The notes beneath the pieces were generated by a model, which was given only the letters and a program-made list of their open reading frames with translations, was not told the origin of the DNA and searched no databases. The position numbers and the translations under genes were made by a program. Below, in pieces: positions 1 to 9,994 of a stretch of DNA of 64,000 bases; the stretch's first letter is position 1, and every line of letters begins with the position of its first letter. The DNA lies in NCBI RefSeq assembly GCF_001431705.1, contig NZ_LJWX01000002.1:711352-775351 (forward strand), given 5' to 3'. The stretch is from Ferrovum sp. JA12 (GTDB taxonomy: Bacteria > Pseudomonadota > Gammaproteobacteria > Burkholderiales > Ferrovaceae).

Positions 1-26
1 TGTTTATGATGCACTAACATATTTTT

Positions 27-1028
27 TTATATCCACTGTTGAATAGCTTTAAGACTCGTGAAGTAATCATTTTCATTGATCATTAACGATCCCTTATCCA
101 TCATACCAATTAGTCGGCCTTCGCTCACCGGATCCACAGTAAAACTCTCTAATCCGTGCAAAAGACTCTCATACTCATCAGGTTTGTTACAGTGTAAAAC
201 CATATCACATCCCGCATGAAAAGCTGCTAGGGCTCTTTGAGTTGGACTACCGCTTTTCACCGCCCCTTCCATAGCCAAGTCATCACTAAAAATCACTCCA
301 GTAAATCCAAGATGACCCCGCAGTATGTGTTGTAACCAGACCTGCGAAAAACCAGCGGGTCTATCATCCACTTTGGAGTACAACACATGCGCCGGCATCA
401 CCGCATCTAAACCAGATATTATTAAAGACTTATAAGGAAGAACATCTTGATTGATAATAATCTTTTTATCTCTGTCATCAACGGGTAAGGTCAAATGGGA
501 GTCAGCATTCACAAATCCGTGTCCGGGAAAATGTTTTCCTACGGCAGGAAAACCACAAGCATGCAAACCTTTAATAAAGAATTGATTGATTATAGCCACT
601 ACTTTTGGATCATGATGAAAGGAGCGATTACCAATCACTTCACTTCTACCATAGTTCACATCCAGCACAGGAGTAAAGGATAAATTCACCCCTATACGTT
701 TTAATTCATAAGCCAAAACAAAAGCCATGTGATAAGCCAGATCACAGGCTTGGTCTGATTCTTGATCAAATAATTCACCTAGTCTTGCCATTGCAGGAAG
801 CACTGTAAAGCCAGCTTTAAAACGTTGTACCCTACCCCCTTCGTGATCCACCGCAACAATCAAATCATGTTTTAAGGCTTTAAGACTACTTATCAGTAAC
901 TGAATCTGTTCAATACTCTCAAAATTACGAGTAAAAAGAATAACACCCCCCACGAGGGGATGACTAATCAGGGACTTTTCATGTTGATCTAACTCAAAGC
1001 CCTTAATATCAATCATGACTGGACCCAC
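27..1028 (-). CDS. nagZ: beta-N-acetylhexosaminidase NagZ
   Basis: Cytoplasmic glycoside hydrolase family 3 enzyme that removes GlcNAc from anhydromuropeptides during peptidoglycan recycling. The 333-residue protein has the family signature KHFPGHG followed by the ADSH segment that carries the catalytic His. The start is GTG at 1028: an AGGAG ribosome site lies 6 bases upstream, and the resulting N-terminus MGPVMIDI matches NagZ proteins better than the internal ATG at 1016. It is the last gene of the lepA-lepB-rnc-era-recO-pdxJ-acpS-nagZ run and starts one base from the end of acpS. Full length for the family. Confidence 0.96.
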   Translation of the reverse strand: MGPVMIDIKGFELDQHEKSLISHPLVGGVILFTRNFESIEQIQLLISSLKALKHDLIVAVDHEGGRVQRFKAGFTVLPAMARLGELFDQESDQACDLAYHMAFVLAYELKRIGVNLSFTPVLDVNYGRSEVIGNRSFHHDPKVVAIINQFFIKGLHACGFPAVGKHFPGHGFVNADSHLTLPVDDRDKKIIINQDVLPYKSLIISGLDAVMPAHVLYSKVDDRPAGFSQVWLQHILRGHLGFTGVIFSDDLAMEGAVKSGSPTQRALAAFHAGCDMVLHCNKPDEYESLLHGLESFTVDPVSEGRLIGMMDKGSLMINENDYFTSLKAIQQWI

Positions 1029-1029
1029 A

Positions 1030-1410
1030 CTAATCTCCTTCTAGAATAACAAACGCAATGGCTAGATTTTCTTCATCAGTCACAGTCAGATGTGTCTTAG
1101 TAATACCTTTTTCGATAACTAATTCCGATAAAGTTGCAGAAAATTGAAGAAAGGGAGCACCGCTGGCATGATGCTTTGTACCAATGTTTTTCCATGTTAC
1201 GGGTGTTCGAATACCCGTACCAATGGCTTTTGAAAAGGCTTCTTTCACAGCAAATCGTTTTGCCAAATACCGCGCTGGTTGACCGTGTTTTCTAAAGCGA
1301 ATTAATTCATCAGTAGTTAAAATTTTTTCAGCAAAACGCTGACCAAACCTCATGAGTGCTTGCTGAATACGCGAAACTTTAACTGTATCAATTCCAATTC
1401 CAACAATCAT
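1030..1410 (-). CDS. acpS: holo-[acyl-carrier-protein] synthase AcpS
   Basis: Transfers 4'-phosphopantetheine from CoA to the serine of acyl carrier protein, activating it for fatty acid synthesis. The 126-residue product begins with GIGIDTVKVSRI, which holds the metal-binding Asp, and has the second signature KRFAVKEAFSKAIGTG near residues 50-66. Length is normal for AcpS. It starts one base after the pdxJ stop codon, so the two are surely co-transcribed; pdxJ-acpS adjacency is widespread in Proteobacteria. Confidence 0.96.
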   Translation of the reverse strand: MIVGIGIDTVKVSRIQQALMRFGQRFAEKILTTDELIRFRKHGQPARYLAKRFAVKEAFSKAIGTGIRTPVTWKNIGTKHHASGAPFLQFSATLSELVIEKGITKTHLTVTDEENLAIAFVILEGD

Positions 1411-1411
1411 T

Positions 1412-2137
1412 TTAGCGGCAACTGTGGGTAATAATCTGCTTCATTTCTCGCACCGCGTTTTCCCAACCTACAAATAATGCATGCGCCACTATGGCATGTC
1501 CTATATTGAGTTCACTAATCCCTGCAATACTGGCAATATGATGAGTGTTTTTATAATTAAGTCCATGTCCTGCATTGACTCTCAAACCCAGACCCAGACC
1601 TAATTCCACAGCTTGATTGATTTTTTTAAGCTCAGCACGTTGTTCTTCCTCACTTTCCAGCTCAGCAAAATGGCCCGTATGAAGCTCAATTACCGGCGCT
1701 CCCACTTCCTTTGAGGCAATAATTTGTTCTTTGTCTGTATTGATAAACAGTGATACGCGAATACCCTGCTTTTTTAATACCTCACAGGCATTTTTTATCT
1801 TATCAAAATGTTTCACCACGTCCAACCCTCCTTCAGTGGTGATTTCCTGGCGTCTTTCTGGAACTAGGCAAACGTCTTGAGGCATGGTGTGAGTAGCAAT
1901 TTTCAACATCTCATCAGTGACCGCCATCTCAAGATTCATACGTGTTGTGAGAACTTCCTTTAAAATCTCCAAGTCTCTATCTTGTATATGCCGACGATCC
2001 TCACGTAAGTGTAGGGTAATCGCGTCAGCACCTGCATATTCAGCGAGTAAAGCGGCTTGAACTGGGCTTGGATACTTGGTACCACGTGCCTGTCTGATGG
2101 TTGCAATATGATCAATATTTACGCCAAGTTGTATCAC
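1412..2137 (-). CDS. pdxJ: pyridoxine 5'-phosphate synthase PdxJ
   Basis: Last enzyme of DXP-dependent vitamin B6 synthesis; condenses 1-deoxyxylulose 5-phosphate with 3-amino-2-oxopropyl phosphate. 241 residues, a TIM-barrel protein. The N-terminal signature [19 protein letters not shown] and the [14 protein letters not shown] phosphate/substrate segment are intact. Translation starts at GTG (2137), which overlaps the recO stop codon as GTGA; an AGGAG lies about 12 bases upstream, so translational coupling to recO is likely. Confidence 0.97.
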   Translation of the reverse strand: MIQLGVNIDHIATIRQARGTKYPSPVQAALLAEYAGADAITLHLREDRRHIQDRDLEILKEVLTTRMNLEMAVTDEMLKIATHTMPQDVCLVPERRQEITTEGGLDVVKHFDKIKNACEVLKKQGIRVSLFINTDKEQIIASKEVGAPVIELHTGHFAELESEEEQRAELKKINQAVELGLGLGLRVNAGHGLNYKNTHHIASIAGISELNIGHAIVAHALFVGWENAVREMKQIITHSCR

Positions 2138-2859
2138 AATAAAGGTAGCTCCTGTAGGATTCTTCGTGTTTGCAAATCGTTATCAGCCAAACATTGATTT
2201 AGCAGTAATCTCATGAGTATTTTACTTTCTATTAATGTTTTCGTATCAGAAAAGTCACTACGATTTAAATCCAGCAATGTTTTACCTTGAAATTGTACTT
2301 TACTTTCATTGAAAGATTGCGATTCAATCATTCCCTTCTCAGTATCAAAAACATAGGCCTTTTCTTTATCAATAGGTGTGTGGCAATTCCCATCATGGGT
2401 TAGTGAAGGTGAAAATCCCAATTCTTGCAACAGAGAATATTCAAAAGATCTCAATAATGGTTCAATGTCATCTTTATTAGATAATGCCTTCACAGTCTCG
2501 TAGTATTTCTCAAACAAATACTGGTGAGGATCATCTCGTGGCAGCAACTTAATGAGTAATTCATTTAAATAAAAACCACAGTAAATGTACTGAGCGGATA
2601 ATTGAGAAATCCCCCCTAACCACTCAGCATTTCTGAGAGTGCGTAACTCATTGTTACCAGACCAGGACAATTTTAAAGGCTGAAAGGGCATTAATAGACC
2701 ACGAATTGGCGAGCGTGGACGTTTTGATCCTTTTGCAACGAGCGGAATTCTGCCATGATTAATGGAAAATACTTCTACAATTTGGCTAGTTTCTCGCCAA
2801 GGAACAGCATGAAGTACAAAGGCCATTTGATCATTAATTTGGTGAATATTAGACTTCAT
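2134..2859 (-). CDS. recO: DNA repair protein RecO
   Basis: Mediator protein of the RecFOR pathway; helps load RecA onto SSB-coated single-stranded DNA. About 241 residues, with the N-terminal OB-fold segment ([19 protein letters not shown]), the conserved [12 protein letters not shown] loop and an all-helical C-terminal part containing [10 protein letters not shown] place the start at ATG 2859; the longer frame would begin with TTG at 2865. The gene overlaps the end of era by about 11 bases. The usual C-terminal zinc site is degenerate, as in many proteobacterial RecO proteins. Confidence 0.93.
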   Translation of the reverse strand: MKSNIHQINDQMAFVLHAVPWRETSQIVEVFSINHGRIPLVAKGSKRPRSPIRGLLMPFQPLKLSWSGNNELRTLRNAEWLGGISQLSAQYIYCGFYLNELLIKLLPRDDPHQYLFEKYYETVKALSNKDDIEPLLRSFEYSLLQELGFSPSLTHDGNCHTPIDKEKAYVFDTEKGMIESQSFNESKVQFQGKTLLDLNRSDFSDTKTLIESKILMRLLLNQCLADNDLQTRRILQELPLL

Positions 2860-3751
2860 ACCCAAGTTGTCTTAAAGATAATTCACTATCAGCCCAACCA
2901 GATTTAACCTTCACCCATAACTCTAAATAAACTTTAGCATCCATGATTTTTTCAATATTCTGTCTCGCATGGGTACCAATTTCCTTGAGTTTTTCACCTT
3001 TATTGCCGATAACAATAGCTTTTTGATTGGCTTGATTAACAAGAATCGTGGCATAAATTCGCGTTAGTGTAGGAGTTTCCTCGAATTTATCAATAACAAC
3101 TGTGGTGGCATAGGGGAGCTCGTCTCCTAAGAAACGAAATAACTGCTCTCTAATAAATTCTGAGGCTAAAAATTTAATATGGGCATCAGTAATGTCATCT
3201 TCCGCAAAAACAGGAGGCGCAATAGGAAGATTTATTCTGATTTCATTGAGTAAAGAATCAAAGGATCTGTCTTTTTGTGCACTGAGAGGAACAACACTCA
3301 AAAAATGATGCTGTGAGGTGATTTTTTCTAAAAAAGGTAACAGTAATTGTTTATCTTTAATTAAATCTACTTTATTAATAATTAAAATAGGTTGTTTATG
3401 GGTGATTTTTTTAAAAATAGCCTCATCCTCATCTGTCCAGCTGAGTTTATCAATAACTAATAGTATGACATCCGCATCAGTTAGTGTATTAGTGACAGAT
3501 TTATTCATGGATTTATTTAGAATGTTGCTATACTTATTTTGATATCCTGGGGTATCAATAAAAATAAATTGACTATCAGTCCCCGTTAGAACACCACGCA
3601 GACGATGTCTGGTAGTTTGCGCCTTACGGGAGGTAATACTGATTTTTTGGCCAATTAAATGATTCAGTAAGGTAGACTTGCCCACATTAGGTCTGCCTAC
3701 AATGGCCACAGACCCACAACGAAAATTCATCTCTGTACTAATATTAGTCAT
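2849..3751 (-). CDS. era: GTPase Era
   Basis: Essential Ras-like GTPase that binds the 3' end of 16S rRNA and helps 30S maturation. 300 residues. The G1 motif GRPNVGKS is at residues 19-26, G3 is DTPGY and G4 is NKVD, followed by a C-terminal KH domain with the IGNKGEKLKEIG loop. An AAGGGAA ribosome site precedes ATG 3751, and the first codons overlap the end of rnc. The rnc-era-recO order is conserved across Proteobacteria and fits a role in rRNA processing. Confidence 0.97.
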   Translation of the reverse strand: MTNISTEMNFRCGSVAIVGRPNVGKSTLLNHLIGQKISITSRKAQTTRHRLRGVLTGTDSQFIFIDTPGYQNKYSNILNKSMNKSVTNTLTDADVILLVIDKLSWTDEDEAIFKKITHKQPILIINKVDLIKDKQLLLPFLEKITSQHHFLSVVPLSAQKDRSFDSLLNEIRINLPIAPPVFAEDDITDAHIKFLASEFIREQLFRFLGDELPYATTVVIDKFEETPTLTRIYATILVNQANQKAIVIGNKGEKLKEIGTHARQNIEKIMDAKVYLELWVKVKSGWADSELSLRQLGYEV

Positions 3752-4439
3752 TGTTCCCTTTAATCTTTTCTAAAGCGCTGAGTGCAGCCTGTTGCTCTGC
3801 CATGCGCCGGCTTTTCCCGCTTCCTCGAGTACTAATATTTAATGAAGTGATCGTACACTCAATAGTAAATGATTGGTCATGGGCAAGACCAGTGGTTTCA
3901 ATCAATTGATAAATAGGAAGACTTTTATGTTTACACTGCAATAATTCTTGTAAGGATGTTTTAGGATCTTTACTAGAGGTAGTTCCTATATTTGGGATAA
4001 TAAATTTTTCTAATAAATTAATCACAAACCTCTTTGTGATCACGTAGTCGGAATCCAAATAGACGGCAGCGATAATAGCTTCTATAGAATCGGCAAGAAT
4101 TGAAGGTCTATTATGCCCTCCTCCCATTCTTTCACCAACACTGAGTTGAATATAATCTTTTATATTAAGGGCTTCAGCAATCATGTACAAAGAATCTTTA
4201 TTGACATATTGTGATCTAGTTCGACTCAAATCCCCTTCTTTCAATTGGGGATATTTATCAAATAAATATTCAGCAGTAATTAAATTTAACAAGCTATCGC
4301 CTAAAAACTCTAAGCGTTCATTATTCACAGCAGAGACGCTTCGATGGGTAAGCGCTTGAACTAATAAATTCTTGGACTTAAACTGATAACCCAGTGTTCT
4401 ATACAAAATATCGTAATTAAACTTTACGGCCTTAAACAT
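3744..4439 (-). CDS. rnc: ribonuclease III
   Basis: Double-strand-specific endoribonuclease that processes rRNA precursors and some mRNAs. 231 residues: an N-terminal RNase III domain with the signature ERLEFLGDSLLNL (catalytic Glu and Asp, about residues 40-52) and a second acidic cluster near DSIEAIIAAVYLD, then a C-terminal dsRNA-binding domain (residues about 155-228) ending in GSGKSRRMAEQQAALSAL. It lies 3 bases after lepB in the same operon. Confidence 0.97.
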   Translation of the reverse strand: MFKAVKFNYDILYRTLGYQFKSKNLLVQALTHRSVSAVNNERLEFLGDSLLNLITAEYLFDKYPQLKEGDLSRTRSQYVNKDSLYMIAEALNIKDYIQLSVGERMGGGHNRPSILADSIEAIIAAVYLDSDYVITKRFVINLLEKFIIPNIGTTSSKDPKTSLQELLQCKHKSLPIYQLIETTGLAHDQSFTIECTITSLNISTRGSGKSRRMAEQQAALSALEKIKGNND

Positions 4440-4442
4440 AGG

Positions 4443-5414
4443 CTATTGAATTTTATGTCCGATACGGCTAAAGTCATTAAAGTTCATCCAGATTAATACT
4501 GCCTTACCTACAATATTGTCTTCAGGAACAAATCCCCAGTAGCGACTATCTGAGCTTCTATCACGGTTATCACCCATCATAAAATAATGTCCAGCCGGTA
4601 CCTTGCAGGTAAATCCATCTAAATTATAGGTACAGTTTTGACGCCCTTCAAAGTTTAAGACTTGAGAGTTAAATATGGCGGGTTGAGTTGGAACAGTAAT
4701 AAAAAAATGGGTATGAGTACCAATTTTCTCTTCAAACCTATCAAATTGAACCATGGCAATATCCTCTTCCATAGAGTTATAGACACCATCAGATTTTGTA
4801 TAAAGAGGTACCCCATTAATAGTAATTCGCTTATCTTGATAAGTGACCACATCACCTGGTTCACCGATCACTCTTTTAATGTAATTAACAGAAGGATCCT
4901 CTGGATAATGAAAAACCATGACATCTCCCCGGTGAGGTTCCTGAATGTTAATGAAGGCATGGTTAGTGAAAGGCCAACGCAATCCATAAACAAACTTATT
5001 TACCAATATAAAATCACCAATATGAAGAGTAGGAATCATAGATCCTGATGGGATTTTAAAGGGCTCATACAGATAGGTACGCACCACAAAAACTGCCACA
5101 ATAACAGGGAAAAAACTACGTGATATTTCCACTAATGGAGATTCAGTTTTGGTGTTAACATTTCTATTTTTCACTCTTAACCAATGCATGAGTAAAACTA
5201 GTCCCGTCAAGAAAGAAGCGGCCAATAGAATTTCCGAAAAACCGGTCACTTTTAAAAGTAAGCCAAAACCACAGATGAATAACACCAGCCAAGCAGAATG
5301 AACTATAAAATATAGCGACTCGTCTTTGGTGATATTTTTCTTTGAAAACAAATCCCATAAAATAATCGGTATTGATAAAGCGAGACCTGCGTAAGCAATT
5401 TTAACCAAATCCAT
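4443..5414 (-). CDS. lepB: signal peptidase I
   Basis: Membrane-bound serine protease that removes signal peptides from Sec and Tat substrates. 323 residues. Hydrophobic segments lie at about residues 4-22, 35-55 and 60-80 before the catalytic domain. The Ser-Lys dyad is visible: nucleophile Ser125 in PSGSMIPTL and general base Lys180 in NYIKRVIGEPGD; the C-terminal box GDNRDRSSDSRYWGFVP is also present. Its ATG overlaps the lepA stop codon (TAATG). The lepA-lepB pairing is standard. Confidence 0.97.
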   Translation of the reverse strand: MDLVKIAYAGLALSIPIILWDLFSKKNITKDESLYFIVHSAWLVLFICGFGLLLKVTGFSEILLAASFLTGLVLLMHWLRVKNRNVNTKTESPLVEISRSFFPVIVAVFVVRTYLYEPFKIPSGSMIPTLHIGDFILVNKFVYGLRWPFTNHAFINIQEPHRGDVMVFHYPEDPSVNYIKRVIGEPGDVVTYQDKRITINGVPLYTKSDGVYNSMEEDIAMVQFDRFEEKIGTHTHFFITVPTQPAIFNSQVLNFEGRQNCTYNLDGFTCKVPAGHYFMMGDNRDRSSDSRYWGFVPEDNIVGKAVLIWMNFNDFSRIGHKIQ

Positions 5415-7207
5415 TATTTGTTCTCCACCTGAAGGATAGCAAGGAAAGCTTCTTGAGGTATCTCTACACTGCCCACCTGTTTCATTCTCTTTTTACCTGC
5501 CTTTTGTTTTTCCAATAACTTTCTCTTTCGTGAAATATCGCCACCATAACACTTGGCCAATACGTTTTTACGTAAAGCCTTAATGGTTTCACGTGCAATA
5601 ATGTGAGAGCCTATGGCAGCTTGCACAGCCACATCAAACATTTGTCTGGGTATTAACTCACGCATTTTGGCAGCAAGCTCACGGCCACGATATTGACTAG
5701 TGGATCGGTGAACCACTAGCGACAAAGCGTCCACTTTTTCACTATTAATTAGAATATCTAACTTAACTAAATCCGATGCTCTAAATTCCTTGAATTCATA
5801 ATCGAGGGAAGCATATCCTCTACTCACTGATTTTAGTCGATCAAAAAAATCCATCACCACTTCATTCAAAGGTAACAAATAGGTAAGAATCACTTGCCGA
5901 CCAGAGTATTGCATGTCCACTTGAACACCTCTTTTCTGATTACACAAAGTAATCACTGGACCCACATAATCCTGGGGTAAAATAATAGTGGCAGTAATAA
6001 TCGGCTCATGAATTTCACTCACCTTTGATGGTTCAGGAAGCCGTGAAGGGTTCTCAATTTCCTGAACAGTTCCATCATTCATCACCACCTGATAGACCAC
6101 CGTTGGTGCGGTAGTAATTAGGTCCATATTGTACTCTCGCTCTAATCTTTCTTGAACGATATCCATATGTAAAAGACCTAAAAAACCACATCTAAACCCA
6201 AAACCTAAGGCTTGCGATGTTTCAGGTTCATATTGCAATGAAGAATCATTTAGCCTTAATTTTTCAAGTGCATCTCGCAGAGCATCGTATTGATTTGACT
6301 CAACAGGGTAGAGTCCAGCAAAGACTTGTGGTTTTATTTCTTTAAAACCAGGCAGAGGTTCCTGAGCGGGATGACTTGCTAAAGTAATGGTATCCCCAAC
6401 CTTAGCTGAGTCAAGTTCCCGAATTCCAGCAATAACATAACCCACTTGGCCAGCAGACAAAAACGATCTAGTTTGTGACTTTGGAGTAAATACCCCAACT
6501 TGCTCACAGAGATAACTTAGTTGACTAGACATAAACAAAATCCTGTCTTTAGGCTTTAGTACCCCATCTACCAATCTGATGAGCATCACTACTCCTACAT
6601 AGTTATCAAACCATGAATCGATAATGAGAGCTTTTAGAGGCCCCTCAGGATTCCCCATAGGGGGAGGAAAGCGATGAATGATCTCCTCTAACACATCAGT
6701 AATACCGAAACCTGTCTTGGCACTCACCTTGACAGCCTCATGGGCGTCAATACCAATAATATCTTCAATTTCCTCAATGACTCTATCTGGCTCGGCTGAG
6801 GGTAAGTCAATTTTATTTAACACAGGAAACACATCAACGCCTTGCTCTATGGCTGTATAGCAATTGGCGACCGTTTGTGCCTCAACGCCTTGAGAGGCAT
6901 CCACCACAAGAATTGCTCCTTCGCAAGCAGCCAGAGAACGGGATACCTCATAGGAAAAATCAACATGACCAGGGGTGTCTATGAGATTGAGCTGATAGAT
7001 GTTCCCATCTTGGGCTTTATACTGAAGTGATGCAGTTTGAGCTTTGATGGTAATCCCTCTCTCACGCTCAAGATCCATGCTATCTAAGACCTGTGATTCC
7101 ATCTCTCTATCAGAGAGACCGCCACAAGCTTGTATGAACCTATCAGCAAGTGTAGATTTCCCATGGTCAATGTGAGCTATGATTGAAAAATTTCGAATTA
7201 AATTCAT
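5414..7207 (-). CDS. lepA: elongation factor 4 (LepA)
   Basis: Ribosome-binding translational GTPase related to EF-G, implicated in ribosome assembly and back-translocation. About 597 residues. The P-loop is AHIDHGKST, followed by the ERGITIK effector region, DTPGHVDF and NKIDLP; the LepA-specific C-terminus ends in a basic [17 protein letters not shown] tail. ATG 7207 gives the standard start [18 protein letters not shown]. An in-frame ATG at 7246 would add 13 residues encoded by a terminator hairpin and has no ribosome site. ATG 7207 also lacks a clear Shine-Dalgarno, which is odd for this gene. Confidence 0.96.
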   Translation of the reverse strand: MNLIRNFSIIAHIDHGKSTLADRFIQACGGLSDREMESQVLDSMDLERERGITIKAQTASLQYKAQDGNIYQLNLIDTPGHVDFSYEVSRSLAACEGAILVVDASQGVEAQTVANCYTAIEQGVDVFPVLNKIDLPSAEPDRVIEEIEDIIGIDAHEAVKVSAKTGFGITDVLEEIIHRFPPPMGNPEGPLKALIIDSWFDNYVGVVMLIRLVDGVLKPKDRILFMSSQLSYLCEQVGVFTPKSQTRSFLSAGQVGYVIAGIRELDSAKVGDTITLASHPAQEPLPGFKEIKPQVFAGLYPVESNQYDALRDALEKLRLNDSSLQYEPETSQALGFGFRCGFLGLLHMDIVQERLEREYNMDLITTAPTVVYQVVMNDGTVQEIENPSRLPEPSKVSEIHEPIITATIILPQDYVGPVITLCNQKRGVQVDMQYSGRQVILTYLLPLNEVVMDFFDRLKSVSRGYASLDYEFKEFRASDLVKLDILINSEKVDALSLVVHRSTSQYRGRELAAKMRELIPRQMFDVAVQAAIGSHIIARETIKALRKNVLAKCYGGDISRKRKLLEKQKAGKKRMKQVGSVEIPQEAFLAILQVENK

Positions 7208-7218
7208 ATATAAGGTAG

Positions 7219-7244
7219 AAAAAAGGACACCATGAGAAGTGTCC
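7219..7244 (-). terminator. intrinsic terminator directly before lepA
   Basis: Read on the minus strand: GGACAC at 7244-7239, loop, GTGTCC at 7230-7225, plus a T-G closing pair, followed at once by six T residues (7224-7219). This is a textbook intrinsic terminator for the upstream rpoE-to-glutaredoxin operon. Its T-tract ends only 11 bases before the lepA ATG, so it could also act as an attenuator in the lepA leader. Confidence 0.72.
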
Positions 7245-7330
7245 ATTTATAAACTAAAAAACAACATTACTCAGATCATTTTATATTAAAGAACAAGTCT
7301 ATGCACGATTAATACTGTGCCCTGTCTAGG

Positions 7331-7564
7331 TTAATCTACCATTTTGGCAAATAGTTCTTCATTAAAGAAGGTTTGACATACAATTTGATTGTTTTTTAGG
7401 AGGACTGGAATTTTATCAAAAAACTGTTGGTGGAGTTCATCATTGTTATCAATGTCAAGGAAAGACAAATTAATACGATTGAAGAGAGGATGTTGAGTGA
7501 GGGATGATGTCATGTTATCGCAAAGATGACAGCCATCCCTTATTAATAGTAGGAAATTATTCAC
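7331..7564 (-). CDS. glutaredoxin-like protein (DUF836 type)
   Basis: Small thioredoxin-fold protein with a CHLC active-site pair close to the N-terminus (RDGCHLCDNM), followed by a beta-strand with FLDIDNNDEL and the cis-proline-like KIPVLL. This is the layout of the short glutaredoxin family often found between mucD and lepA in betaproteobacteria. No ATG precedes the CHLC motif: GTG at 7564 (about 77 residues) overlaps the mucD stop codon and is my choice; TTG 7567 or GTG 7600 are alternatives. Likely a cytoplasmic redox protein; its substrate is unknown. Confidence 0.75.
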   Translation of the reverse strand: MNNFLLLIRDGCHLCDNMTSSLTQHPLFNRINLSFLDIDNNDELHQQFFDKIPVLLKNNQIVCQTFFNEELFAKMVD

Positions 7565-8984
7565 CAAGTTTAATGGTGACAAATTGAGAGGTATCACCAC
7601 GTTTAATTAATAATGCTAATACTTTTTTACTTCCAATCTTCGATAATGTGTTATCGAACTCTTGCGTATTTTTAATGGCCACATTATTAATTGAGAGAAT
7701 AATATCTCCCGGCTGCATTCCTATATCTGAAGCCAGACCACTAACCGCTTCTACAGCAACACCGTGGGTTACGCCATACTGCTCTTTTTGTTGACGAGAC
7801 AAATTAGCCAAGGAAAGACCTAGTTTATTCATGGCATGATGCGGGTTAGCGTGGGGACTTTCTGGCTCATTGCTTGCCAGAGTGTGGTCTGACGGCATTT
7901 CACCCAATTTGAACTGCAAATCAACTAATTTACCTTGTCTCCACACCGTTAGAGTAGCCATAGAACCCGCTTTGGCTTCACTCACAGCTCGAGGAAGATC
8001 AGCATCGGTAACAATAGGTAAACCATTAAATTTAAGGATAATATCACTAACCTTAACGCCTCCCAGTTGGGCAGGAGAGCCTTTTTGAACATTAGAAACT
8101 AGAGCCCCTTTAGCTTCTTTCAAACCAAAGGAATCAGCCAATTCTTTAGTGACGTCTTGTATAACCACCCCTAACCAACCACGGCTAACTCGACCTGTGG
8201 ATCGTAACTGCATGGCGACCTTTTGAGCCACATTGATTGGAATAGCGAAAGATAATCCCATAAAACCACCGGTTTTACTATAAATCTGTGAATTAATGCC
8301 AATCACTTCACCATTCATATTAATCAACGGCCCACCTGAATTACCTGGATTGATTGGAACATCGGTTTGAATGAATGGAACCAGTGTTTCATCTGGTAGA
8401 GATCTTCCTTTGGCACTGATAATACCTTTTGTCACGGTACTTTCAAATCCGAAAGGTGATCCAATAGCAATTACCCACTCACCCACTTTCTCATTATCTG
8501 AATTACCTAACTTAACAGAAGGCAAGTCTTTAGCATTAATCTTGAGTACGGCCACATCTGATTTGGCGTCTGTACCGATCACTTTCGCTTTAAATTCACG
8601 CTTGTCATTAAGGGTAACTAATACCTCATCAGCACCTTCTACAACATGGGTATTGGTTAAAATATAACCCTCTGGACTGATAATAAAGCCTGAACCCATG
8701 GAGTGGGATTCGGGTACCTCCCCCTGATTAGGAGAGCCTGGCATTCCAGGCATCCCTGGCATCATAGGAATACCAAAGCGTCTAAAGAATTGATACATGG
8801 GATCATTGGGATCGATATTCCCATTCATGTCATTTTTTCCCATAGCTCGCGCTTTGGTTGTGGTACTGATATTTACCACTGCCGGAGAGAGCTTTTCTAC
8901 TAAGCCTGTAAAGTCAGGGAGCGACTCAGCATTCACCTGTACAGTAAGAAATAAAGCCAAGAAAACATAAAATAAGCGTTTCAT
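7557..8984 (-). CDS. mucD: periplasmic serine protease MucD/DegQ family
   Basis: HtrA-type protease and chaperone of the periplasm, part of the envelope-stress response. 475 residues: signal peptide (about residues 1-19, cut after VNA), a trypsin-like domain with catalytic His in NTHVVEG, Asp in SDVAVLKI and Ser in GNSGGPL, then two PDZ domains (about residues 260-350 and 380-470). A short Met-Pro-Gly-rich linker (PGMPGMPG) lies in the first loop. Its ATG overlaps the rseB stop (ATGA), and membership in the rpoE operon supports the MucD assignment over DegP. Confidence 0.93.
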   Translation of the reverse strand: MKRLFYVFLALFLTVQVNAESLPDFTGLVEKLSPAVVNISTTTKARAMGKNDMNGNIDPNDPMYQFFRRFGIPMMPGMPGMPGSPNQGEVPESHSMGSGFIISPEGYILTNTHVVEGADEVLVTLNDKREFKAKVIGTDAKSDVAVLKINAKDLPSVKLGNSDNEKVGEWVIAIGSPFGFESTVTKGIISAKGRSLPDETLVPFIQTDVPINPGNSGGPLINMNGEVIGINSQIYSKTGGFMGLSFAIPINVAQKVAMQLRSTGRVSRGWLGVVIQDVTKELADSFGLKEAKGALVSNVQKGSPAQLGGVKVSDIILKFNGLPIVTDADLPRAVSEAKAGSMATLTVWRQGKLVDLQFKLGEMPSDHTLASNEPESPHANPHHAMNKLGLSLANLSRQQKEQYGVTHGVAVEAVSGLASDIGMQPGDIILSINNVAIKNTQEFDNTLSKIGSKKVLALLIKRGDTSQFVTIKLGE

Positions 8985-9994
8985 CGATTAGAACTCCGTG
9001 AAAATGTGACAGAAGAAACAATTTCTTTAATTGAATTCAAAGGTAAATCACCCACCACAGTCACTACATGATTATTAACCTGCGCCGAGTAAAAGCTTAA
9101 GGAATTTTGTAAAATTTTACTTATTATGGTGTGAGCTGTTTTTGAATTAGGTTGAGCATCTTCAATAAATATAGAAAAGGAAGATAAACTATCGGTATAC
9201 ATCTGATGAATCATGGTACCGCTGCCATGAGGACTTTCCCTACTAAATTCAGATATTTTCTTGAACCCATCAGGTAAACGTCCAATATTTATGTCATTAA
9301 AATTAGTCCCCTCACTCTGAAGCTTTATATTTTCAACTTGCCAGTTTTTTGTATCTTTGTAAGAGGGAGTTACCTCGGCATGAGAAACATTTTTATCCAG
9401 TTTAATTTCTGTAAAAAACGAAGTAATTAATGGTTCATTGTTCTCACCTAGTGTTGAGGCACGTAAAACTAGGTTGGTCTCATTATCTATACAAAAAACA
9501 TGGGGGTAGCGTAAATTATCTTTAGGTATAAATTCAATCACATGACAAGATCTTGTCGCCACACGGTCATCACCTAAATAATTAAGTTTGTAATTAGTTA
9601 GATAGCTTTCAACAGGAGATGTGATCAAATCAGGAAATAACCGACGTATTTGACCTTGCTCTAAGCGAATAGAATGATAAGCTGGGAAAAAAGATTTAAC
9701 TTGCTCACCATCACTTATAATTTCTCGGGGTAAACCATCAAGAGTATTAATTTTCGTCATTTCCTGTCCATTTGCACAATGAACGATTTTCGAGGCCAAC
9801 ATTTTATTTTCATGCTGAACAACAAAAACCCCCTCGAAACTTAAATGGTGTGCAGCCAAACTAACGGATTCCAAGTAGGCCTTGGAATCCCTCAGAAACT
9901 CTTGATTTTTTTTTAATTCATCAGCTGTAGAATACGCAGTAATAATCAATAAAAGTAAAAAACTTATTATTCTTGTCATGAACTTCAACTTCAT
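8981..9994 (-). CDS. rseB: sigma-E regulatory protein RseB/MucB
   Basis: Periplasmic lipoprotein-sensor-like protein that binds the anti-sigma factor RseA and shields it from proteolysis. 337 residues: an N-terminal signal peptide or anchor (hydrophobic residues about 8-22) and the MucB/RseB N-terminal domain (SLAAHHLSFEGVFVVQHENK), then the C-terminal domain with the LPDGFKKISEFSR segment. Its ATG overlaps the rseA stop codon. The next gene, mucD, is also translationally coupled. The initiator could alternatively be ATG at 9979. Confidence 0.9.
   Translation of the reverse strand: MKLKFMTRIISFLLLLIITAYSTADELKKNQEFLRDSKAYLESVSLAAHHLSFEGVFVVQHENKMLASKIVHCANGQEMTKINTLDGLPREIISDGEQVKSFFPAYHSIRLEQGQIRRLFPDLITSPVESYLTNYKLNYLGDDRVATRSCHVIEFIPKDNLRYPHVFCIDNETNLVLRASTLGENNEPLITSFFTEIKLDKNVSHAEVTPSYKDTKNWQVENIKLQSEGTNFNDINIGRLPDGFKKISEFSRESPHGSGTMIHQMYTDSLSSFSIFIEDAQPNSKTAHTIISKILQNSLSFYSAQVNNHVVTVVGDLPLNSIKEIVSSVTFSRSSNR

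Noticed and set aside
4662-5048. 128-codon open frame on the plus strand inside lepB
   Set aside because: Fully antisense to a clear signal peptidase with intact catalytic residues; no ribosome site and no recognisable motif.
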